Shown: piece after piece, positions 7,974 through 14,392 of the stretch
How positions within the stretch are numbered: position 1 is the stretch's first letter
Layout: each line of letters begins with the position of its first letter
Assembly: GCA_022496205.1 (NCBI GenBank)
Contig: WTXD01000260.1
Coordinates: forward strand, 1-14,392
DNA from: Gloeopeniophorella convolvens
Lineage: Eukaryota > Basidiomycota > Agaricomycetes > Russulales
Length of the DNA stretch: 14,392 nt
Direction of reading: 5' to 3'
Program-made: the position numbers and the translations under genes
Notes under the pieces: model-generated
Told to the model about the DNA's origin: nothing
Seen by the model: the letters and a program-made list of their open reading frames with translations, nothing else
Database searches by the model: none

Positions 7974-9069
7974 TCACGCTTTGGCACCCTGCATGTCCAT
8001 CAGAACCCAGCCTTCCACGAAAAGTGAAGAAACACGCACCACCACCGAGGCACCGAACCGCTCGGCGCGCTTCCGCCGACGTTCCTGCTCCTCCGCATCG
8101 ACCTCAGCCTCGACTGGCGCACTGCGCTTCTTGCCAGAGGCTGCAGCGGGCGGCGCAGCAGCAGCTGCAGCAGCGGCGGCCTTGCTCAAGCCAAACCGCT
8201 CCGCGCGCGTCTTGAGCTTCTCAGCGTCCTAGATGGGACATGCGTCAAGTTGCCAGAAAGAGCACAAGGGACAAGGCAGGACGTACGTCGCCTGGTTTGG
8301 CGGGCGCGCCGTTGGCCTTGCTGGCGGGCGCGGGCGCACGCGCGGCGCGGCCCTTGGCGGGCTTGGACTTGGGTTTGGGAGGCTCGACGACGGCGATGCC
8401 GAAGCGCGCCGCGCGCGCCTTGCGCTTCTCGTACTCTGGGTCGGCGGGCGCGTCGGCCGCCGGCGCGTCAGACTTGGCTGGCTCGGCGGCGGCAGGGGTG
8501 TCAGCGGTAGCTGGCGCCGCGCTCGATGCGGGCTTTGCCTGCACAATTGGCACAGGTAAGCCCGGGAGAGTAGGAGTGGGGAGACGCGTACTGAGGCGGG
8601 CACAGGCGCAGGCTTGGGCGGGCTTTCGGGGTTGGGCGGTGCCGGCGCGGCCTCTGACGGTTCCTCGAGCGTCCAGTCGACTCTGCGAGAGAGGTCAGAT
8701 GGGGCGGCAAGGAGGCAGGGGACGCGCACTCTTCGGGAGGGGCGAGCTGAGGCGCGTGTGTCAGCGGTTGCACGCGTCGCGCAGGCGCGTATAGCACGCA
8801 CCAGGTCGTCGCCGCTCAGTGAGTCGGCGGGCAGCGGGGCGGCGGAGGCGGCGTTGCCGTTCTGCTCGTACTTGGCGGCGTACGCGTCGAGGGCGGGCTG
8901 GCTGGCGAGGATTTTGGTGACGAGGTCGGCTTTTGTCGAGCGGGTGGTGACGGGCACGCTGGCGCGGGCGCAGATCTCCTTGAGGTCGGCGACCTTGAGT
9001 GTTTTACTGGGTGTGGTCAGCGGGGGCGCGGCGGGGCGCGGAGAGTGCGGCTCACAGTTTGGCTTCCAT
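7974..9069 (-). CDS. THO1: SAP-domain protein, Tho1/SARNP (CIP29/MOS11) family
   Basis: Minus-strand exons are 9069-9056, 9006-8802, 8746-8730, 8682-8592, 8538-8287 and 8228-7974. Residues 6-40 form a SAP domain (LKVADLKEICARASVPVTTR, KADLVTKIL), a DNA/RNA-binding helix-extension-helix. A 17-nt microexon (8730-8746) supplies LAPPEE and joins in frame to VDWTLEEP. The C-terminal half carries three repeats of the family motif: AARFG (about 152-156), RAERFG (201-206) and RAERFG (247-252), in Lys/Arg-rich context with Ala/Pro linkers. This SAP plus R-RFG layout is typical of yeast Tho1 and human SARNP, nuclear proteins that help mRNP assembly and export with the THO/TREX complex. The length is 277 residues, or 260 if an optional in-frame 51-nt intron (7989-8039, GTGCGT to TGCAG) is removed, which would end the protein in GAKA. 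The gene is head-to-head with HAP2. Confidence 0.88.
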
Positions 9070-9247
9070 GGCGGGGGTGAGAGACAGCGGCGGGATGCGC
9101 CACGGGATGGTGGAACAGCGACTCGAGGCGGGTCACGGGTGTGTGTGAGTTGGACACGTGACGATGTAGGAGGGGATTGAGCTGCTTCTTGCGATCGCGC
9201 TGGTTGGTGGCCGCAGCGAGGACAGCCGCGTCGCACACGGACCAATC
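9070..9247. promoter_or_regulatory. Shared divergent promoter of SAP gene and HAP2
   Basis: Only 178 bases separate the two start codons, so both genes must share this stretch or use promoters that reach into each other. It holds an E-box (9155-9162) and a CCAAT box (9240-9248). No TATA box is seen. Confidence 0.7.
9155..9162 (-). promoter_or_regulatory. E-box / Cbf1-type site
   Basis: CACGTGAC reads GTCACGTG on the other strand, an exact match to the RTCACRTG motif bound by bHLH factors such as yeast Cbf1 and human USF. It lies 86 bases from the SAP start and 86 from the HAP2 start, almost in the middle. Binding is inferred. Confidence 0.45.
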
Positions 9248-9248
9248 A
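9240..9248 (+). promoter_or_regulatory. CCAAT box at the HAP2 start codon
   Basis: GACCAATCA matches the NF-Y/HAP consensus RRCCAATSR at every position, and its last A is the A of the HAP2 ATG. HAP2 encodes the CCAAT-recognising subunit, and negative autoregulation of the homologous hapB gene is known in Aspergillus nidulans. Feedback here is inference; the site is close to the ATG and may be chance. Confidence 0.4.
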
Positions 9249-10155
9249 TGGAGGATGGTATGAATCACCTGTTCCACCCGTCCGCCTATCAGCTCGCGCC
9301 CCAGCACCAGCCGTTTCCCGACGCCCATGACGTCGTCCAAGAGCAGTTCCATCGTATGTCCCCGCACGCCCTGCCCATGCCCTGCCCGCCGCTGACTGCC
9401 CCGGCTCGTCCCGCAGCGCCCCACCTCTACAACTTCTACAACCGCCCCCCGCCCTCGGCGACACAGCATGCCCCGCCGTCTCCGCCCCGCCAGCCGTCCC
9501 CGCCCCACCCGGACCCGCCGTCGCCCTTCCCCTCGCCCCCTTCCCACGCTCCCCCGCCCGACGCTCCCGTCGACGACGAGCCCCTCTACGTGAACGCAAA
9601 GCAGTACTACCGCATCCTCAAGCGCCGCGTCGCCCGCGCCCGCCTCGAGGAGGTCCACCGCCTCTCCCAAAAGCGCAAGGTGCGCCCCTCGCCACCCCTT
9701 GCCCCGCACACCCGCTGACCACCCACCCCGCAGCCGTACCTCCACGAGTCCCGCCACAAGCACGCCATGCGCCGCCCACGCGGCCCCGGCGGCCGCTTCC
9801 TCACCGCCGAGGAGATTGCCGCCCAAAAGGCCGCCGCCGCCGAGGCGCACGAGCCCGCGCGCGCCGACGACGACGACGAACTCGACGACGCCGCCGACTC
9901 GCCGCGCGACATGCTCGTCGACTCGGAGCCGTCCCCCGTCTCGCCGCGCCTCGCCGTTCCCGTGCCCGTGCCTACGCCCGCGCCCGCGCCCCCGCCGCGC
10001 CCGATCGCGTCGCTGCCCGCGCCGCAGCCCCAGTCGCAGTCGCACCCGCCCACGCCTGCGCCCCCACCACAGCAGGCGCACGCGTCCTTCCAGCCCCAGC
10101 CGCCCGTGGGGCTCGTCCCAGTGTCCTACGCGCCGCCGACACAGCCGCCGCCCCA

Positions 10156-10209
<54 letters not shown>

Positions 10210-10540
10210 GCAACAGCAACAGCAACAGCAGCAGCAGCAGCAGCAGCCACAGCAGCAGCAGGCGCAGGCGCAGCCCGCGGCGTACCCAGACCTGCGCATG
10301 CCTGCGCACACGCACGGCGGCATGCGCAGCTTCCACCCGCCCGCCGCGCCGCCGTCGCCGGCAGGTGTGCTGCGCTCGCCGTTCAACGCGATGCAGATGC
10401 ACCACGTGCCGCACCCGCATGCGCACGCGCGGCACCACCACACGCGGCTCAACCTCGCCCATGCGCTGTACGGGGCCCCCGAAGGCGGTGGCGGTGGTGG
10501 TGGCGGCGGCGGCGGCGCGCAGCAGCCCGGGCAGACCTAG
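9248..10540 (+). CDS. HAP2: HAP2 / NF-YA subunit of CCAAT-binding factor
   Basis: Exons are 9248-9353, 9417-9679 and 9734-10540, giving 391 residues. Residues about 90-150 form the CBFB/NF-YA domain. The subunit-association part is EPLYVNAKQYYRILKRRVAR followed by ARLEEVHRLSQKRK, and the DNA-contact part is PYLHESRHKHAMRRPRGPGG with RFLTAEE. The second intron (9680-9733, GTGCGC to CGCAG) splits these two parts exactly. The first intron (9354-9416) has a perfect GTATGT donor and GCTGAC branch but is 63 nt, so the frame stays open with or without it. The ATG has A at -3 and G at +4. The C-terminal half is low complexity: Pro-rich, 31 consecutive Gln (residues 264-294), a His-rich patch and a Gly run before the stop. 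HAP2 joins the HAP3/HAP5 histone-fold pair in the nucleus to bind CCAAT promoters. Confidence 0.96.
10154..10246 (+). repeat. Polyglutamine tract in HAP2 (31 codons)
   Basis: The tract has 8 CAG, then 10 CAA, then CAG/CAA alternation, then a terminal CAG block; after one Pro codon come four more CAG. The CAA blocks interrupt the CAG repeat and would limit slippage. Gln-rich segments are typical activation regions of NF-YA proteins. Confidence 0.9.
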
Positions 10541-11044
10541 GGCACCCGGCGCCGTGTAAAAGCGACGGTGTGGTATGATGGATAGATGGTATGGGTATGT
10601 GTGCGGGCGCAGGAGACCCGCGTGTTGCACGAGTCTGAATATGTGAATAAGCTGATAGAAAGCGTTATGTGCGCTCTGTGGATTCCTGGTAGGTCGGTGG
10701 TACGGTCCGCTATTTAACAATATTGCTTGGTGCGTACTAGCACATGGAATGAATAAAACCGGGAGGCAGGTGTGCCTGAGATTCAGGTTGGCGATCTAGA
10801 TGCAAATGCTCGTAACTTGGCTGCTGCACATATATTCCGAGCGCATATAGCAAGGCCAACCAAACTCAATGAACTGCACACAGGGACAGACGAAACGCTA
10901 TTGACGAGGATAGTATAGATATAGCGATACAGTAAGAAAAAACATTGAATGTCGCAACTCGAGCACACGACCACGAGCACCGTAACACAGCACAGAGCGA
11001 ATCCGAAAACACAACGCGCAACTCGGAGCACACAAACCACAACG
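10541..11044. other. Convergent intergenic region, 3' flanks
   Basis: HAP2 (plus) and the acidic-tail gene (minus) converge here. AATAAA at 10752-10757 lies about 210 bases after the HAP2 stop and could serve as its polyadenylation signal. No gene is supported; open frames in this stretch are extensions of antisense shadows. Confidence 0.5.
10752..10757 (+). terminator. Possible polyadenylation signal of HAP2
   Basis: AATAAA occurs in GGAATGAATAAAACC about 210 bases after the stop codon. Fungal poly(A) signals are loose, so this is only a candidate. Confidence 0.3.
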
Positions 11045-11825
11045 CTACACCTCAACCTCAACCTCCATCGCATCCCCCTCCGCCTCCCGCTCCAAACGCG
11101 GGTCGTCGTCGTCGTCATCGCGCGGCGGCGCGAACGGCACGACCGCAAGCCGCGGGTCGCGCGGCGGACCGCACAGCAGCGCCTGCAGCAGCGCGCGCGG
11201 GAGCCGCGGCGCGCCGCCCTCACTCTCACCATCGTCCCCATCCTGCGCGTCCTCGTCGTCCGACGACGCGTCGAGGTCCGTCACGACGATCCCTACGGGG
11301 GCGGGGGGTCAGCACGCGGGGCTCGCTCGCACGGGGAAATAGGGGGACAGGGCACGCACGGTCCTTCTCGGGCTCGTACCACGACGACGAGCGCATCCTG
11401 ACGTCGTCATCCGGCTCGCGCGCGTCCGCGATAGACACCGGCGGCGGCGCAGAACTCGGCAGCGTCGAAGATGACAAAGCGTAGTTTGACGGCGGCGACG
11501 GCGCAGGCGGGCCTCGCTGTGCATGCAGCGGCGGCGGCGGCGCGATCGACAGCCCCGCGAGCCCGCGCTCGAGCGCCGCACAGCGCTGCCGTTTCGCGCC
11601 GACGCCTCCGTCTGTGGGCGAGTCTGCCTGGGAGAGCCTGCGCTTCAGCGCGCGCGGCTGCTCGAGCGTGAGGTACTGCCGCTGCCGTTTTGTGCGCGCT
11701 TCAAAGCCGGACGATTTGTCGGGCGGCGGCATCGGCGTCGTGTGCGGCGGGTCTTTGCGCTTCAGGGTGGTGGGTTTGAACCACGGGTGTAGCTGGGTGG
11801 GCTGGGCCCAGTGGCAGGAGGCCAT
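11045..11825 (-). CDS. Basic-then-acidic, probably nuclear protein, unknown function
   Basis: Two minus-strand exons, 11825-11360 and 11292-11045, give 237 residues. The 67-nt intron has a GTGCGT donor, a GTGCTGACC branch site and a GTAG acceptor; the frame joins cleanly as [15 protein letters not shown]. The N-terminus ([20 protein letters not shown]) is followed by three basic clusters that look like nuclear localisation signals: KRK near 22, KRQR near 46 and KRQR near 78, with KRR at 61. The middle is Pro/Ser-rich. The second exon is highly acidic ([20 protein letters not shown] and a run of Asp near the end) and finishes EVEVEV. I know no named family for it. It lies downstream of and in the same direction as the S18 gene, but with its own 296-bp upstream region. 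Confidence 0.8.
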
Positions 11826-12121
11826 GAAATATGATCACGCGTGGGCGTTGCAGAAGCAAGATCTTGTTCGAGTTTGGGTTGGGTTTATGTGTGTGCGTGG
11901 AGATGTCCGGCCCGGACCCCGGGGCGGCGTGTGCGGCTTTCCGGAAAATTCGCGACAAGTCTGGTGGAGCGGAGAGACAGGACAGTACATGGCGGATTGC
12001 TCGTTTCATTTCGTCATGTATGCATAGAGGGATACATAGAACAGTAATGCTGGACAAGGGGCACCCGGATGAAAGACAGAACGTATATCCACCCTCCGAG
12101 CGTGCGCGGGGCGAAGAGCGT

Positions 12122-12761
12122 TTAGCCACGCTTCTTCGACACACCGACCGTCTTCCCGCGGCGGCCTGGTCGCATACGACAGTAAGAATCACGCCCAGTG
12201 GTAGTAATCTGCGGAACGCACCGGTTGTCTTCGTGTGCTGACCACGCACACGGAGGCCCCAGAAGTGGCGCAGACCACGGTGCGCGCGGATCTTCTTCAG
12301 GCGCTCGAGGTCGTCACGGAGCTTCGAGTCGACACCGTTGGACAGAATCTGCGAGTTCTTGCCGTCGACAATGTCGCGTTGCCTGTTCAGGAACCATGCG
12401 GGGATCTTGAACTGCGTCGGGTTTTGGATGATGGTCACGAGGCGCTCCAGCTCGTCCGAGTTGAGGTCGCCGGCACTGAGGCATCGCGTGCCCGGTCAAT
12501 ACGCAGCTCTCGAGTCGGGACGGAACAGGGCACGCGCACCGCTTGTTGAGGTCGACATCGGCCTTTTTGCAGACAATGTTGGCGTACCGCCGGCCGACAC
12601 CCTTGATCTCCGTCAGGGCGTACATGACCTTGCGCTTGCCATCGACGTTGGTGTTGAGGAGACGCAAGATGTGCTACACCGCAGTCAGCCAGAATCCGGC
12701 GGTACTGGGGGTCTGCACGCACCTGGAACTGTTGATGGGCCTCGGGGAGAACGAGAGACAT
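12122..12761 (-). CDS. RPS18: Small-subunit ribosomal protein uS13 (S18)
   Basis: Minus-strand exons are 12761-12723, 12673-12540, 12475-12222 and 12165-12122, giving 156 residues, the usual size for eukaryotic S18. Introns are 49, 64 and 56 nt with GTGCGT/GTGCGC donors. Family landmarks are [79 protein letters not shown] and the C-terminal [15 protein letters not shown]. The protein sits in the head of the 40S subunit, near the subunit interface and the P-site tRNA. The short first coding exon ([13 protein letters not shown]) is preceded by a likely 5'UTR intron. Confidence 0.97.
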
Positions 12762-12785
12762 GGTGGGCGGAACAAGAGCTTGTGT

Positions 12786-12949
12786 CTGCGCGCGAAAACT
12801 GGTCAGCACGGCATCATCCAAATCGCGACGCGTCCATCCACCCCAAATCCTCCGTTCCTCTCCGTTCCTCTCCGTTCAAACGCTCAAGATGGATCCGTAC
12901 TACGTGCGGACGCACTCCCAGGATAGAAACGACATAGATGGATGCTCAC
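12786..12949 (-). other. Predicted 5'UTR intron of RPS18
   Basis: On the minus strand the stretch starts AAG-GTGAGC and ends in GTGCTGACCAG...GCGCGCAG, 24 bases before the S18 ATG. Donor, CTGAC branch and acceptor are all good. At 164 nt it is much longer than the coding introns, as is common for leader introns of ribosomal protein genes. I found no box C/D pair that would mark a hosted snoRNA. Confidence 0.5.
12851..12877 (+). repeat. Tandem 10-bp repeat TCCGTTCCTC, 2.7 copies
   Basis: The repeat is exact and lies within the predicted RPS18 leader intron, where it reads as a purine-rich GAGGAACGGA repeat on the sense strand. Confidence 0.8.
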
Positions 12950-13093
12950 CTTGCTGGGATTTTTGACGTTGAGGACGGCGCCGACGGGTTGCGATCAGCT
13001 ATGCGATATGCGTGCGGACGTTACGCGTTACAAGTGACACAGTCTTGTCACGGCGTTCACACGCTGACGCGCTTACTACACCTCACTTAGCGC

Positions 13094-13109
13094 CTGCAGC
13101 TAGCTGCAG
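13094..13109. repeat. Perfect 16-bp palindrome
   Basis: CTGCAGCTAGCTGCAG is its own reverse complement. It lies about 105 bases after the alanyl-tRNA synthetase stop and about 335 bases upstream of the S18 ATG. It could be a dimeric-factor site or chance. Confidence 0.5.
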
Positions 13110-13214
13110 CTGGTCAGTCAGAATGTTTGGTTTATTCGACTTGACCTTCTAAGTACGGATGTACATTACGATAAAAATGCGACCGCGCTGCGACCACCTA
13201 TAGGACCCAATAAT

Positions 13215-14392
13215 TTATGCCTTGTTGTCGAGTAGATACTTCTGTGCAACCTCCAGAGCCTCGTTCACCTTGTCAGTGTTCACACCGACACCCTGAGCAC
13301 CGTCTTCCTTGCCGCCAGCCTGCTATGATGTAAGTCACGTCGGGGATCGGATGAAAAAATCCGCACCTTGCCGCCAAGGACCTCGGTGACCTGCGATGCC
13401 CACTTGCGAGCGTCGAAGCCCTTCGACCGCAGCGCCTCGGGGACGTGGTTGACGTGAGCGACCTTGCCACCCTCGATGTCGGCGCTGAAGACATAGATGG
13501 CCTTGCTCAGCTTCTTGGCCTGGAGCACGACTGCCTGCAAAATCTACGCAAGGTGAGTACAGGGCGTGTGATCTCCAAGAGCTGAGCGGACCTTCACGTT
13601 GCCGTCGACGTTGATGTTCGCGAAGTACGCCTCAGATGCTGGGTTCTCCTTAAAGTAGGTCACGACAGCCTCGACAGCCTGGAAACGTGTAGGTGAGTAA
13701 TCGCCCTGCTACAAGGGGTAACATCAGGTTACGTACGGCCTTGTTTGCAGCAGTTTCCCTCTCCTTGACCTCCTTGTCGAACGCCTTGCGCATCGCGGCC
13801 ACGCGATCCCGCATGTCCGACTTGCGGAGAAGCGAGATATCTGCTTGACCAAGTTCCTGTAGACCTCGTCAAGCAACGACGACAAGGGTGAATTGTGATT
13901 ACTCACCACGCTCAGCGTCTTCAAAGCAGTGTCCTTGGTCTTTCCAGAGAGCTGTTCGACCTGCTTTATCCGCGCCTCGAACGTGTCGGCAATGCGAGAA
14001 ACCTCCTGCGCTTCGTGTCCTGTGACAGCGACAATGCGACGAATGCCCTTGGCGATGCCAGACTCCTCGGTGATTACAAAGTCTTTGATGTCGCCCGTGC
14101 GCGCGACGTGCGTCCCTCCGCAGAACTCTACGCTCGTCTTGCGCCACTTAGGATTCTCAATGTCCTGCGCGATCTCCTCCACGTCGTACTCGAGAGTGAC
14201 GACGCGCACGGGGTCAGGGTATGCCTCGCCGAAGACTGCACGCAGGCCGGGGATCTTGTATGCAAGCGGGAGTGTGAGCTCCTTGCTGAATACCTTGACG
14301 TTCCGCCTGATCCAGTCGGCGCTGATGCGCTCGATGCGCTCGAGGTCGGGCAGCGGTATTTGTGCCTTGTGCGAGAAGTCGAAGCGGAGCTT
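13215..14392 (-). CDS. ALA1: Alanyl-tRNA synthetase, C-terminal part (runs off the window)
   Basis: This is the last 324 residues; the N-terminal catalytic part lies beyond 14392. Minus-strand exons are 14392-13907, 13856-13737, 13678-13592, 13543-13367 and 13319-13215, with introns of 50, 58, 48 and 47 nt. The first exon carries the second half of the editing domain: KLRFDFSHKAQIPLPDLERI and the zinc-site motif SVEFCGGTHV, which clear mischarged Ser/Gly from tRNA-Ala. Next come the coiled linker (ELGQADISLLRKSDMRDRVA) and the C-Ala domain, with FANINVDGNVK, AKKLSKAIYVFSADIEGGKV and GGKEDGAQGVGVNTDKVNEA. It charges tRNA-Ala in the cytosol, and often also in mitochondria in fungi. The last acceptor is a TAGCAG tandem, so one extra Gln is possible. 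The gene appears intact. Confidence 0.95.

Larger units (their letters stand above)
12762..13214. other. RPS18 promoter and 5' leader; AlaRS 3' flank
   Basis: This spacer lies between the alanyl-tRNA synthetase stop and the S18 start, both on the minus strand. It includes a likely 5'UTR intron (12786-12949), a 10-bp tandem repeat (12851-12877) and a 16-bp perfect palindrome (13094-13109). A 24-codon plus-strand frame starting at 12890 has no other support. Confidence 0.5.

Noticed and set aside
9017..10720. Minus-strand open frame of 567 codons over HAP2
   Set aside because: It is the antisense of the GC-rich HAP2 gene; its poly-Leu stretch is the complement of the CAG/CAA tract, and it also overlaps the first exon of the SAP gene out of frame.
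12786..12949. snoRNA inside the RPS18 leader intron
   Set aside because: A GATGATG-like box C and a CTGA are present, but they are only about ten bases apart and the CTGA is better read as the branch site.
12890..12964. Small plus-strand ORF of 24 codons after a CT-rich tract
   Set aside because: The CT-rich tract resembles a fungal leader, but the ORF lies inside the likely RPS18 leader intron on the opposite strand and has no other support.
1..14392. tRNA genes, rRNA, CRISPR or prokaryotic-style operons
   Set aside because: No cloverleaf with A/B boxes, no rRNA-like segments and no spaced direct repeats were seen. Gene structure is intron-rich and eukaryotic.

Overview
The window looks like nuclear DNA of a filamentous basidiomycete, probably an Agaricomycete. 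The core genes are GC-rich, packed close together and cut by many 47-70 nt introns, mostly with GTGCGT-type donors and CTGAC/CTAAC-like branch sites. Recognisable proteins are eukaryotic and fungal: a HAP2/NF-YA CCAAT-binding subunit, a Tho1/SARNP-type SAP protein, ribosomal protein uS13 (S18) and cytosolic alanyl-tRNA synthetase. Exon coordinates below were worked out by hand from splice signals, frame continuity and family motifs; none was checked against transcripts or a database.

Left part (1-5200), accessory. Three plus-strand tandem paralogues (348-1136, 3096-3900, 4385-5175) belong to an uncharacterised family with a conserved aromatic core (WYGIGFNH...HLAAYAKK, then IR-PYSK-Y and S-YW). 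A fourth copy survives only as a last-exon remnant (2276-2397). Between copy 1 and the remnant lies a 779-bp foldback transposon (1354-2132). Its two 312-bp arms differ at one base, its ends are CACTG/CAGTG and it is flanked by a 3-bp TAG duplication, as expected of a non-autonomous CACTA-type element. All three gene copies show the same net one-base offset between the start of exon 2 and the core.

Middle part (5200-9250). After about 850 bp without a supported gene come two minus-strand genes: a four-TM membrane protein of unknown function (6026-7174, one apparent frameshift in its tail) and the SAP-domain Tho1/SARNP homologue (7974-9069, with a 17-nt microexon). The SAP gene is head-to-head with HAP2 (9248-10540, plus strand) across 178 bp holding an E-box and a CCAAT box that touches the HAP2 start codon.

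Right part (10540-14392). HAP2 converges with a minus-strand gene for a basic-then-acidic, probably nuclear protein (11045-11825). Upstream of that, also on the minus strand, are ribosomal protein S18 (12122-12761, with a likely 5'UTR intron) and the C-terminal 324 residues of alanyl-tRNA synthetase (13215 to beyond the window end). These right-hand genes are clean and intact, in contrast to the left-hand family. I see no operon-like or functional link between the neighbours beyond the shared HAP2/SAP promoter.
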